Below, in pieces: positions 26,167 through 34,579 of a stretch of DNA of 64,000 nucleotides. Below the pieces are notes generated by a model, which did no database searches, was not told where the DNA came from, and saw only the letters and a program-made list of their open reading frames with translations. Position 1 is the first letter of the stretch. Each line of letters opens with the position of its first letter. This DNA is from G963665405 sp963665405. Lineage in GTDB: Bacteria > Chloroflexota > Dehalococcoidia > Lucifugimonadales > G963665405. Where the stretch lies: contig CAXXUH010000004.1 in the NCBI GenBank assembly GCA_963665405.2, forward strand, positions 558,001-622,000, written 5' to 3'. The translations under genes were made by a program, and so were the position numbers.

Positions 26167-27375
26167 CTACTTCTCCACTCCGGCGTACTCGCGCCACCGC
26201 GACTCCACGGCCGGGTCCTCTACCGTGGCCATCACGTACTCGCCGAACTCCTGCGCGGTCGCCCCGGTACTCCGTCCCGTGAGCACGACCCGCTTCTCGA
26301 ACTGCCCGCAGATGTCCAGGGCCTTGTGCAGCTTCCCACCCAGATCGGTGAATCCGATGTGCTCCATCAGCATCGCGGCGGCGCGGAGAAGCGAGCTGGG
26401 GTCGGCATACTTGGCCCGACCCTCTTTGACCATCCGGGGGGCGCTGCCATGGATCGCCTCGAACATCGCGTAGCGCTTGCCGGCGTTGGCGCTCCCCGCC
26501 GTCCCCACGCCGCCCTGGAGCTCGGCCGCCTCGTCGGTCAGGATGTCGCCGTACAGGTTGGGCAGAGCGAGGACCTGGAACTGGCTACGCCTCCGCGGGT
26601 CCAGCAGCTTCGCCGTCATGATGTCGATGTACCATCCGTCCCACTCGATCTCCGGATAGCGCTCCGCCACCTTCCGGGCCACGTCGAGGAACTTGCCGTC
26701 GGTCGTCTTGATGATGTTGGCCTTGGTCACGATCGTGACCAAGGTCTTGCCGGTGCGCCGGGCGTGGGCGAACGCCGCTTCGATGATCCGCTCCGAGCCC
26801 GGCGTGGTGATGATCCGGAAGTCGACCGCCAGGTCGGGCGTAACGTTGATCCCCTGGCTGCCGACCGCGTAGAGGTCCTCGGTGTTCTCGCGGAAGAAGG
26901 TCCAGTCTATATCGAGGCTGGGGATCCGCACCGGCCTGATGTTGGCGAAGAGGTCAAGCTCCTTGCGCATCCCGACGTTGGCGCTCTCGATGTTCGGCCA
27001 GCCGTCTCCCTGCTCGGGCGTGTGGGTCGGACCCTTCAACGTGACGTGGCACTTCTTGATCTCCGCCAGAACGTCGTCCGGGATGGCCTGCATCTTGGCG
27101 GCGCGGTTCTCGATGGTGAGCCCTTCGATCACCCTGAACTCGACCTTCCCGTCGCTGACCGCGTCCTTCAGCAGATACTCGACGACCCTCTGGGTCTCGG
27201 CCGCGATCGTGGGGCCGATCCCGTCTCCACCGAGGATACCGATGATGATCGGATGGACGGCGGTGTAGTCCGTCCAGTCAGCCTCCTGCTTGATGCGCTC
27301 GACCCTCTCGAGCTGCTGCTCAAGAATCTCGGCGAAGTGGCTCTTAGCGCTTTCGATCGCCTGACGGTTCGCCAC
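26167..27375 (-). CDS. icd: Isocitrate/isopropylmalate dehydrogenase family protein (probable isocitrate dehydrogenase)
   Basis: About 402 residues of the beta-decarboxylating dehydrogenase family. IGILGGDGIGPTI is near the N-terminus. The substrate loop has FRENTEDLYAVGSQG (Tyr/Asn pattern of isocitrate enzymes), the Lys/Asp residues are in VTKANIIKTTDG and LPNLYGDILTDEAAELQGGVG, and the cofactor region has AIHGSAPRM. An N-terminal helical extension (FAEILEQQLERVERIK) is unusual. The GTG start at 27373-27375 has AAAGGA eight bases upstream and lies 50 bases after the pycB-like gene. Cofactor preference (NAD or NADP) is undetermined. Isopropylmalate dehydrogenase is less likely given the ENTEDLYA loop. 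Confidence 0.82.
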   Translation of the reverse strand: MANRQAIESAKSHFAEILEQQLERVERIKQEADWTDYTAVHPIIIGILGGDGIGPTIAAETQRVVEYLLKDAVSDGKVEFRVIEGLTIENRAAKMQAIPDDVLAEIKKCHVTLKGPTHTPEQGDGWPNIESANVGMRKELDLFANIRPVRIPSLDIDWTFFRENTEDLYAVGSQGINVTPDLAVDFRIITTPGSERIIEAAFAHARRTGKTLVTIVTKANIIKTTDGKFLDVARKVAERYPEIEWDGWYIDIMTAKLLDPRRRSQFQVLALPNLYGDILTDEAAELQGGVGTAGSANAGKRYAMFEAIHGSAPRMVKEGRAKYADPSSLLRAAAMLMEHIGFTDLGGKLHKALDICGQFEKRVVLTGRSTGATAQEFGEYVMATVEDPAVESRWREYAGVEK

Positions 27376-27425
27376 CTGATGGTTCCTTTCGAGAGCCGCC
27401 TGTCCCGGACTCGGCCGGGCCGGCG

Positions 27426-29312
27426 TCACGGGGAGATTACGGCCAGTATGTCGTCTTTGACCACGGAGGACCCGGATGCCAGCGGAAGTGCCTTCACGGT
27501 GCCGGCCATCGGCGACGGCAGCGAGGTCTCCATCTTCATCGCCTCGAGGACTGCCACGGCGTCTCCGGCATCGACGTGCTGCCCAACGTCGACCGAGTAT
27601 CTGAGAAGCAGACCAGGCATCGGAGCGACGACCGTCGCGTCTCCCGGCTCCACCACAAGCGCGGAGTCCGGACCGGAGCCGTCTGCCGCCGCCTGCGCCT
27701 CATCCTCATCCGCGAACCCCTCCAGCTCGTCGATCGTCGCGGCCGCACCCCGTCCCGCCTGGACCGGGTCGACCTCTACCTGGTAGTACTCACCACCGAC
27801 GAACACGTTGAACGTCCGCACCCTGGGACTCTTCGGCGGCACTGGTGCGCGTGACCTGGTGGCCGGGGACGGCGTGGTCTTGAGAGTCGGCGCCACGGCG
27901 TCCGGGGTCCTGAGCTTCTCCTCCACGGGAGGCGGCTCCAGGCCGTGCTTTATCCGTAGGAACTTCAGGCCGGTGGTCGGATAGAGGGCGTAGATCAGCA
28001 CGTCGTGCGGATCGTCGGAGATGTCCTTGATCGCCTCGCGCGCGGCGTCCAGCTCGGGCTCGAGATCCGCCGTGGGATGAAGGTCCTCGGCCAGCCTCCC
28101 GTCCTCCTCGCCCTTCAACACCTGCTTGACCACATCCGGGTCCAGCGCCGCCGGAGGACGCCCGTAGCGGCCGCCGACGTAGTGTTTGACCTGCTCCGAG
28201 ACCATCTCGTACCTGCCGAACAGCACGTTGCTGACCGCCTGGGTGCCCACCATCTGGCTCATCGGCGTGACCAGGGGAGGGTAGCCCAGCTCCTTCCGCG
28301 TTCTCGGTATCTCTTGCAGGACCTCACCGAGCCGCTCGATGGCGTCGGCATCGCGGAGCTGAGATAGCAGGTTGCTGGCCATCCCGCCGGGGATCTGGTG
28401 GCTCAGCACCTTGGCGTCGATGACCGAGGCCTTCGGAGTGTCCAGGTACTCCTTGTAGGCCGGAAGGACGCTCTCAAGCTGGTCGCCAAGCGGCAGGAGC
28501 TTGGCCAGGTCCAGGCCGCTGTCCCGATCGGTCCCGGCCAGGCTCATGACTAGGGGTTCGACCGCGGGCTGCGAGGTCCGAAGGGCGAGAGGTGACAGAC
28601 ACGCGTCGACGATGTCCACGCCGGCCTCGACGGCCTTGAGCACCGACATCGAGGCCATCCCACTGGTGTAGTGGGTGTGGAACTGCAGTGGGACCTTCAG
28701 GGCGGCCTTCAGCGCCTGGAAGAGCTCATGCGCGTCGTACGGCGCCATCAGGCCGGCCATGTCCTTGACACAGATGCTGTCCGCGCCCATCTGCTCGAAC
28801 CGCCTGGCCCGCTCGACGAAGTACTCCAGGTTGTAGATCGCGCCGCCCAGCCGTCCCTCTTCCGTCAACGAGTAACAGATCGTCATCTGGAGGTGCTTGC
28901 CCGACCGCGTGACGGCCCTGGCCGCTGTCTCCAGGTTGCGCTCGTCGTTGAGAGCGTCGAACACCCGGAAGTTGTCTATCCCGGTCTCCGCCGCCCGCGC
29001 GACGAAATCTTCCACCACGTCGTCTGCGTAGGCTCGGTACCCCACGAGGCTCTGGCCACGAAGGAGCATGGCCAGGGGAGTGTTGGGGATCAGACGCTTG
29101 AACGTCCTCAGGCGCTTCCAGGGGTCCTCGGCCAGGTACCGTGTCGCGACATCGAAGGTCGCGCCACCCCAGACCTCCATCGAGTGGAACCCCACCGCAT
29201 CCATCCCAGCGGCCATGGGCTCCATGTCGGACGTCTTGAGGCGAGTCGCGAGAAGGCTCTGGTGAGCGTCTCTGAACGTGGTGTCGGTGATCTTAATGGG
29301 GTTGGCTGTCAA
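27426..29312 (-). CDS. Pyruvate/oxaloacetate carboxyltransferase with C-terminal biotinyl domain (PycB / OadA / transcarboxylase 5S-like)
   Basis: A 628-residue protein. The N-terminal DRE-TIM-type carboxyltransferase barrel has ITDTTFRDAHQSLLATR, the metal-binding FHTHYTSGMA and CVKDMAGLM. A conserved middle domain follows (HQIPGGMASNL, TPMSQMVGTQAV). After a Pro/Ala-rich linker (about 470-560) the biotinyl domain carries the biotinylated Lys in LEAMKMETSL. It transfers CO2 between biotin and pyruvate/oxaloacetate. No biotin carboxylase or OadB pump gene is adjacent; instead a PccB-like subunit is upstream. This allows pyruvate carboxylase B, oxaloacetate decarboxylase alpha or a transcarboxylase half. 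Confidence 0.88.
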   Translation of the reverse strand: MTANPIKITDTTFRDAHQSLLATRLKTSDMEPMAAGMDAVGFHSMEVWGGATFDVATRYLAEDPWKRLRTFKRLIPNTPLAMLLRGQSLVGYRAYADDVVEDFVARAAETGIDNFRVFDALNDERNLETAARAVTRSGKHLQMTICYSLTEEGRLGGAIYNLEYFVERARRFEQMGADSICVKDMAGLMAPYDAHELFQALKAALKVPLQFHTHYTSGMASMSVLKAVEAGVDIVDACLSPLALRTSQPAVEPLVMSLAGTDRDSGLDLAKLLPLGDQLESVLPAYKEYLDTPKASVIDAKVLSHQIPGGMASNLLSQLRDADAIERLGEVLQEIPRTRKELGYPPLVTPMSQMVGTQAVSNVLFGRYEMVSEQVKHYVGGRYGRPPAALDPDVVKQVLKGEEDGRLAEDLHPTADLEPELDAAREAIKDISDDPHDVLIYALYPTTGLKFLRIKHGLEPPPVEEKLRTPDAVAPTLKTTPSPATRSRAPVPPKSPRVRTFNVFVGGEYYQVEVDPVQAGRGAAATIDELEGFADEDEAQAAADGSGPDSALVVEPGDATVVAPMPGLLLRYSVDVGQHVDAGDAVAVLEAMKMETSLPSPMAGTVKALPLASGSSVVKDDILAVISP

Positions 29313-29349
29313 TCAAACGCCGCTTTCTGGACTGTCGAGTGGCCGGCCC

Positions 29350-29556
29350 TCACCTCTGGCTCTTCCACGACGAGCGAGGCTCTCCGGCGCGTCGGCGAAT
29401 CGGCTGCCGCAACGCCGTCTTCCAGTCGCTGAGCCCCTGCGGGGCCGTGGGCCCGGACGACCCGCCCTCCTGCTCCAGATAAGCTCGGACGGCAACCATC
29501 ACCGCCGCCATGGTCCTCGATTTGGCGCCGTTGCGACCGCCACCGCCGACGGTCAC
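29350..29556 (-). CDS. Small subunit-like protein of biotin carboxyltransferase operon
   Basis: A 68-residue ORF with a GTG start that overlaps the upstream carboxyltransferase stop by four bases (GTGA). The protein has a short helix (TMAAVMVAVRAYLEQEG), a Ser/Gly/Pro linker and LSDWKTALRQ before a basic tail. Small downstream ORFs with a helix-linker-WK pattern accompany PccB/MmdA-like genes in other bacteria and resemble the soluble end of OadG/MmdD-type subunits. This is inference from size, position and pattern. It has no membrane helix, which argues against a Na+-pumping decarboxylase. Confidence 0.6.
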   Translation of the reverse strand: MTVGGGGRNGAKSRTMAAVMVAVRAYLEQEGGSSGPTAPQGLSDWKTALRQPIRRRAGEPRSSWKSQR

Positions 29557-31115
29557 AGAGGGATGCTCCCGTGCTTCTTCGGCGGCAGGCTCTCCCTCTT
29601 GTTGGCCAGCATCTCGAGAGCGTGGATGACCTTCGGCCTCGTCTCGGACGGAAGGATCACGTCGTCGATCATGCCCCTTCCGGCGGCGACGTACGGATTC
29701 ATGAGCTGCTGCTCGTAATCCTGTACCAGCTGCCGCCGTGTCTGCTCGGGGTTCTCCGCGGACTTGAGCTCGCTCCGGTAGACGATGTTCACGGCGCCCT
29801 CGGCGCCCATGACGGCGACCTCGCCGGTCGGCCATGCGTAGTTGACGTCGCCCTTAAGGTGCTTGCTGCTCATCACGATGTAGGCGCCGCCGTAGGCCTT
29901 CCGGGTAAGCACGCTGATCTTGGGGACCGTGGCCTCGGCGTACGCATAGATCAGCTTGGCGCCGTGCCTGATGATCCCGCCGTACTCCTGCGCCGGCCCG
30001 GGCATGAATCCGGGGACGTCCACAAACGTCAGCAGCGGTATGTTGAAGGCGTCGCAGAAGCGGATGAACCTGGCGGCCTTCACCGACGCGTCGATGTCCA
30101 GCACACCGGCCAGGTGATCGGGCTGCTGGGCGACTATGCCCACCGTCCGGCCGTCCATTCGCGCGAACCCGACCAGCACGTTCCGGGCGAACAGCCGGTG
30201 CACCTCCATGAAATCCTCGTCGTCGACGACTCGGCTGATGACGCTCAGCATGTCGTACGGCTGGTTCGGGTGCTCGGGTACGACCCGGTCGAGCTCTTCC
30301 GCCATGCGCTCCGGATCGTCCAGGCCTTCGCCGCGAGGCGGTTCCTCCATATTGTTCTGGGGGAGGAAGCTCAGGAGCCTCCGGATCTCCTGGAGGCAGA
30401 CCTGCTCGGACTCGACCGCGAAGTGAGCCACGCCGCTCCGGCTCGCATGGCTGTACGCGCCGCCCAGGTCCTCGTGCGTGACCTCCTCGCCCGTGACCGA
30501 CCTGATCACATCTGGGCCTGTGATGTACATCTGTCCGATGCCGCTGACCATGAAGACGAAGTCGGTCAGAGCAGGGGAGTAGGTCGCGCCTCCGGCCGCC
30601 GGGCCGAGCATGGCAGATATCTGCGGGATCACTCCCGACCCCCTCACGTTGCGGAGGAAGATGTCGCCGTAGCCGGCCAGGCTGTCGATGCCCTCCTGGA
30701 TGCGCGCCCCGCCCGAGTCGATGAGCCCGACGATAGGTGCCCCGCTGTTCATCGCCAGGTCCATCACCTTGCAGATCTTCTGGGCGACCACCTCGGAGAG
30801 CGAGCCGCCGAAGACGGTGAAGTCCTGGGAGTAGACAAAGGTGAGCCGGCCGCCGATCATGCCGTACCCGATCACGACCGCGTCGCCCGGCACGTGCTGC
30901 CGGTCCATGCCGAAGTCGGTCGCCCGGTGCAGCACGAAGGGGTCCAGCTCCTGGAACGTTCCCTTGTCGATCAGCAGCTTGATCCGCTCTCGAGCGGTTA
31001 GCTTCCCCTTCTTGTGCTGTGCCTCGATACGCTTAGGGCCGCCCCCCTGGAGGGCTTCCTCGCGACGCTGACGCAGATCGTCTTGTTTCCGGTCGATCTT
31101 CCGGCGCACAACCAT
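29553..31115 (-). CDS. Acyl-CoA carboxylase/methylmalonyl-CoA carboxyltransferase beta subunit (PccB/MmdA/12S-like)
   Basis: A 520-residue carboxyltransferase of the crotonase fold with two acyl-CoA halves. Signature stretches are KGKLTARERIKLL, VYSQDFTVFGGSL, GLIDSGGARIQEG, AGGATYSPALTDF, FVDVPGFMPGPAQE and SVLTRKAYGGAYIVM. It transfers carboxyl groups between biotin and propionyl-CoA, or in some members decarboxylates methylmalonyl-CoA. It heads the operon PccB, small protein, PycB-like, isocitrate dehydrogenase. Because no biotin carboxylase is present in the operon, a methylmalonyl-CoA:pyruvate transcarboxylase partner role is possible. Confidence 0.9.
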   Translation of the reverse strand: MVVRRKIDRKQDDLRQRREEALQGGGPKRIEAQHKKGKLTARERIKLLIDKGTFQELDPFVLHRATDFGMDRQHVPGDAVVIGYGMIGGRLTFVYSQDFTVFGGSLSEVVAQKICKVMDLAMNSGAPIVGLIDSGGARIQEGIDSLAGYGDIFLRNVRGSGVIPQISAMLGPAAGGATYSPALTDFVFMVSGIGQMYITGPDVIRSVTGEEVTHEDLGGAYSHASRSGVAHFAVESEQVCLQEIRRLLSFLPQNNMEEPPRGEGLDDPERMAEELDRVVPEHPNQPYDMLSVISRVVDDEDFMEVHRLFARNVLVGFARMDGRTVGIVAQQPDHLAGVLDIDASVKAARFIRFCDAFNIPLLTFVDVPGFMPGPAQEYGGIIRHGAKLIYAYAEATVPKISVLTRKAYGGAYIVMSSKHLKGDVNYAWPTGEVAVMGAEGAVNIVYRSELKSAENPEQTRRQLVQDYEQQLMNPYVAAGRGMIDDVILPSETRPKVIHALEMLANKRESLPPKKHGSIPL

Positions 31116-31142
31116 GTTTGAACTCTTACCGCAAATCGTGGA

Positions 31143-31171
31143 ATAATCTGAACCAAGTTAGCAGATAACAA
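31143..31171 (-). promoter_or_regulatory. Candidate promoter of the carboxyltransferase operon
   Basis: On the minus strand TTGTTA (31166-31171), a 17-base spacer and GATTAT (31143-31148) end 27 bases before the PccB-like start codon. Confidence 0.4.
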
Positions 31172-31245
31172 TGGAGCCCGCAAGCCGATAAACCGGTGCG
31201 CAGGGCCGGACGCCCCACGTCTGGGACGGGGGCCGGAGGGGATCG

Positions 31246-32109
31246 TTGAAGACTCATGACACGGTGCTCGGGGAGACTCTGATCGGCGGCCGGACGTTCG
31301 CGTGGGGCGAGCGCACTTACGTGATGGGCGTAATCAACGCTACGCCGGACTCCTTCTCGGGTGACGGTAGCGGGAGCAACGTCGAGGCGGCGGTCCAGCT
31401 GGCCCTCCGGTTCCAGGAGTGGGGCGCCGACATCATCGATGTCGGGGGCGAGTCGACGCGCCCTCCCTCCGTATACCCCGGCGCAAAGTTGGTCGATGCC
31501 GATGAGGAGCTGGAGCGGGTCATCCCCGTCATCCGAGGGTTGCGGGGAAAGCTGACCGTACCGATCAGCATCGACACGTCCAAGGCCGCGGTCGCGAGAG
31601 AGGCTCTGGACGCTGGAGCCTCGCTCATCAACGACCAGTGGGGGCTTCAAGACGACCCCGACATGGCGTCCGTCGCAGCCGACAGCGGCGTTCCCGTCAT
31701 CCTGATGCATAACCAGAAGGGCACCGAGTACCAGGATCTGGTCCCCGACGTCATCGGCGTCCTCCGCGAGCTGAACGAAGACGCGGTCCGAGCCGGCGTG
31801 GCGGAGGAGAACGTCATCCTCGATCCTGGGATCGGGTTCGGCAAGACCGCCGAGGACAGCCTCGAGATCATGCGGCGGCTGTCCGAGCTCCGCGAGCTGG
31901 GCCGGCCCCTGCTGATCGGCGTCTCGCGAAAGTCGACGATAGGTTACGTGCTGGACCTGCCGGTCCACGACCGCGTCGAGGGCACGGCCGCATCCGTGGC
32001 CGTGTCGATCGCCAACGGGGCCGACATCGTGAGGGTCCACGATGTCAGGGAGATGGTCCGGGTCGCAAGAATGACGGACGCGATAGTGCGCGGCTGGAAG
32101 CCCGGCTGA
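31246..32109 (+). CDS. folP: Dihydropteroate synthase
   Basis: A 287-residue folate biosynthesis enzyme that condenses the pterin pyrophosphate with p-aminobenzoate. Pterin-site motifs are VMGVINATPDSFSGDG and DIIDVGGESTRPPS; later motifs are ISIDTSKAAVA, INDQWGL, ILDPGIGFGKT and GVSRKSTIG. It starts at TTG with GGAGGGGA three bases upstream. The stop and the folK start share one base (TGATG), so the two are coupled. folB and folE are not in the window. Confidence 0.94.
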   Translation: MKTHDTVLGETLIGGRTFAWGERTYVMGVINATPDSFSGDGSGSNVEAAVQLALRFQEWGADIIDVGGESTRPPSVYPGAKLVDADEELERVIPVIRGLRGKLTVPISIDTSKAAVAREALDAGASLINDQWGLQDDPDMASVAADSGVPVILMHNQKGTEYQDLVPDVIGVLRELNEDAVRAGVAEENVILDPGIGFGKTAEDSLEIMRRLSELRELGRPLLIGVSRKSTIGYVLDLPVHDRVEGTAASVAVSIANGADIVRVHDVREMVRVARMTDAIVRGWKPG

Positions 32110-32597
32110 TGTTGCACGAGGCCTATCTGGGCCTGGGCTCCAACCTCGGCGACCGCCATGCCAACATCGCCGCCGGCCTCGACTATCTCAGAGGATTCTC
32201 GTCCGGGCTGGACGTCTCGTCGCTTTACGAGACCTCGCCCCAAGGCTTCGTGGAGCAGCCAACGTTCCTCAACATCGCCTGCCGTATGTGGACTCGTCTG
32301 AGCCCTTTCGAGCTGCTCTCGCGGGCCATGGAGGCCGAGGCTCGGGCCGGCCGCGTCCGGACCATTCGCGACGGACCGCGAACGCTCGACGTGGACATCC
32401 TGCTCTACGACCGGGACGTCCTCACGGTGCCGGGCCTCTCGATCCCTCACCCGCGAATGGCGGAGCGCGCATTCGTACTGGTCCCACTGGCGGAGATCGC
32501 GGCCGACGCGCTGCATCCGGCGCTGATGCAAACGATCGGCTCACTGCTGAAAAGGGTCGACACCGGGGGCGTCACGCGGCTGCCGTCTGAAGTCTAG
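32109..32597 (+). CDS. folK: 2-amino-4-hydroxy-6-hydroxymethyldihydropteridine diphosphokinase
   Basis: A 162-residue HPPK that pyrophosphorylates the pterin for folP. It begins with the classic AYLGLGSNLGDR, followed by VSSLYETSPQGFVEQPTFLN, and the catalytic/metal motif RTLDVDILLYDRD with HPRMAERAFVLVPL. Length is typical. It is translationally coupled to folP. Its last four bases overlap the convergent Trm112-like gene. Confidence 0.94.
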   Translation: MLHEAYLGLGSNLGDRHANIAAGLDYLRGFSSGLDVSSLYETSPQGFVEQPTFLNIACRMWTRLSPFELLSRAMEAEARAGRVRTIRDGPRTLDVDILLYDRDVLTVPGLSIPHPRMAERAFVLVPLAEIAADALHPALMQTIGSLLKRVDTGGVTRLPSEV

Positions 32598-32785
32598 TCG
32601 GCGGGGTCGCGAAGCTCGGGGGGAAGCAGGTTGGGAATCCCGTCCCTGATGGGGTAGGTCCCGTGGCAATCCTCACACTGGAGTGTCCCGCGCATGATCT
32701 CGGTCCCATCCTCGTCATCCACCGTGAGGACGAGAGTCCCCTTGCAGGCGGGGCACCTCAGAATATCCATCAGGTCTCGTCTCAT
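32594..32785 (-). CDS. Trm112-family small zinc protein
   Basis: A 63-residue protein with C11-x2-C14 (RCPACKGTL) and C37-x2-C40 (LQCEDCHGTYPI), ending in IRDGIPNLLP. This matches the bacterial Trm112/YcaR family of methyltransferase activators or small zinc proteins. The ATG at 32783-32785 has AAAGG at good spacing. It follows the CopD-like membrane gene by 20 bases and is the last gene of a minus-strand run from glyQS. Confidence 0.82.
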   Translation of the reverse strand: MRRDLMDILRCPACKGTLVLTVDDEDGTEIMRGTLQCEDCHGTYPIRDGIPNLLPPELRDPAD

Positions 32786-32805
32786 CTCACGCCTTTCAAC
32801 ATCTG

Positions 32806-33309
32806 TTAGCGGGACAGGGCGTTCTCGAACAACACCTTCAGGATATCCGAGAGCAGGAACACCGCTATGCCGAGTATCGTGATGCCATTGTACCCCGACA
32901 TCGCCTCGCTGAGACCCCGCCAGCGCCGGGAGCCTTCGCCGCTCCGCTCCTCGCGGTAGGCCGGCGGGACGGCGCGCCGCCGCCGCTCCAGGCGCACGAG
33001 GGCGATCATCCAGACCGACAGGACGATCTTCACCGCCAGCGTGATCACGTAGGTTGCGTCCGCGATCCCCCCCGTCAGACGGTCGAAGGTCAGGATCGCG
33101 CCGGATAGGACCAGAACGACGATGCTGCCGTCGACCAGCGTCTGGAACTCCGCTGCAGCCAGCCGCCCGATTCCGGCCCACGCGTCGGGGTTGCGCCGGG
33201 AGGCCGGCCGAAGGACCAGAAGGTAGAAGATACTCCCTCCGACCCAGACTGCGGCCGTGACCAGGTGCAGCCATCTGACCACGACCAGGAATACGTCGGC
33301 GGCGCTCAT
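32806..33309 (-). CDS. CopD/DUF2269-like four-helix membrane protein
   Basis: A 167-residue integral membrane protein with about four helices: RWLHLVTAAVWVGGSIFYLLVL near residues 12-33, then about 58-75, 86-106 and 142-163. The first helix has the WLH and WVGG pattern of CopD and DUF2269 proteins, a fold often associated with copper or haem ligands. No copper-related partner gene is adjacent, so the role stays open. It starts 36 bases after sbcD and is probably in the same operon. Confidence 0.7.
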   Translation of the reverse strand: MSAADVFLVVVRWLHLVTAAVWVGGSIFYLLVLRPASRRNPDAWAGIGRLAAAEFQTLVDGSIVVLVLSGAILTFDRLTGGIADATYVITLAVKIVLSVWMIALVRLERRRRAVPPAYREERSGEGSRRWRGLSEAMSGYNGITILGIAVFLLSDILKVLFENALSR

Positions 33310-33344
33310 CTCTGGTGCTGCGCAGCGTCGGACGGCCGCACGCG

Positions 33345-34577
33345 CTAGCCGGGGGCCTCGTCCATCAGGGTCTCGGCGTAGCTCATGAGCACCTTCGCGC
33401 GATCGGCCGCCACGTTCCGCCCTTTCAGGTACACATCGAGCGTCTCCCTGGGGTCGAGCCCTCCGGAGTAGGCCTGCCCCAGCCTCGGACGGACCTCTTG
33501 TCGGATCTCCCTGGAGATCGAGGCGACGAAGTGCGCGGACTCCAGCGAGCGCCGGACCTCGGCGTCGCTCAGTCGCGACTCCAGCTCGCTCGGTATGCTG
33601 ATCTTGACGCGCACGATCGCACCGTCGATGTCGTGCACCGCGATCTTCTTGACGACCGTGGCGGTAGGGTCGGGGTCCCCATCGCGGATGTTCGCGGCGA
33701 CAGTCACGAACGCCCGGGCATCGACCTCGTGGAACCGGTACTCCTGAACCCTGCGTCCGGCGGGCATCTTCGGGTCCAGGTCCAGCACGTAGAAGCCCTT
33801 CTGGTCCTTTTCCTCGCCGAAGTCGACCCTTTGTAAACTCCCGGCGTAGACCACCGGAGGGTCGTCGCCGAGGACCTGCTGCCTGTGGATGTGCCCAAGC
33901 GCGACGTAGTCGAGCTGTGGCAGCGCCACGCTGCTCTTGAGCAGGACGTGGTCTCGCCCGAGCATCATCGACTGCTCCGACCCGGTCAGCGCCGTGCTGA
34001 TCGACACGTGCCCAGCGAAGATCGCCGGCACGCTCAAGTCGAGCGACTCGGCCTGGGCCCGGATCGCCTGCGTCAGCCGCTCCTGGATCGCTTCGGTGAT
34101 CTGATCGGGTGTGAGACTCCGGGTGTCGTCTCTTCCGAGGAAGGCGCTGCGCCTGATCCAGGGCAGGGCGACGATCTGCACCGGCCCCTCGGCCGTGGGC
34201 ACGACGTACGTCCTGAGCGTATCCCCTGTGATGACGCTGGGGACGTCCAGGGTCCGGAAGATCTCCAGGGCGGTCGCGCGGCCGATGACGTTGGGCATAT
34301 CGTGGTTGCCGACCAGCAGGAACACCGGGATGCCCGCCGAGCTGAGCCTGGCGATCCGCTTCGCGAACTCCCGCTGGTGGGTCTGGCTCGGGTCCCGGCT
34401 CTTGTACGCGTCGCCGCAGAACAGCGCCAGGTGGACGTCGTTCTCCAGAGCGTACTCGACCACCTCGTCGAACGTGGACAGGAAATCCGACAGGCGGCTG
34501 GACATCCCGGTCTCGGGGTCGGTCCGCCCGTAGTTCTCGACGCCGATGTGAACATCGCTGAAGTGAAGGATGCGCAC
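33345..34577 (-). CDS. sbcD: DNA double-strand break repair nuclease, SbcD/Mre11 family
   Basis: A 410-residue metallophosphoesterase. Metal-binding motifs are FSDVHIG (D8, H10), FCGDAYKSRD, VGNHDMP, FAGHVSIS and ALGHIHRQQ, in the Mre11 order, followed by a capping domain (GSLQRVDFGEE) and a C-terminal helical tail. It processes DNA ends with an SbcC/Rad50 ATPase, but no sbcC gene is present in this window. It sits two bases after the glyQS stop and before the CopD-like gene, so a translationally linked operon is likely. Confidence 0.9.
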   Translation of the reverse strand: MRILHFSDVHIGVENYGRTDPETGMSSRLSDFLSTFDEVVEYALENDVHLALFCGDAYKSRDPSQTHQREFAKRIARLSSAGIPVFLLVGNHDMPNVIGRATALEIFRTLDVPSVITGDTLRTYVVPTAEGPVQIVALPWIRRSAFLGRDDTRSLTPDQITEAIQERLTQAIRAQAESLDLSVPAIFAGHVSISTALTGSEQSMMLGRDHVLLKSSVALPQLDYVALGHIHRQQVLGDDPPVVYAGSLQRVDFGEEKDQKGFYVLDLDPKMPAGRRVQEYRFHEVDARAFVTVAANIRDGDPDPTATVVKKIAVHDIDGAIVRVKISIPSELESRLSDAEVRRSLESAHFVASISREIRQEVRPRLGQAYSGGLDPRETLDVYLKGRNVAADRAKVLMSYAETLMDEAPG

Positions 34578-34579
34578 CG

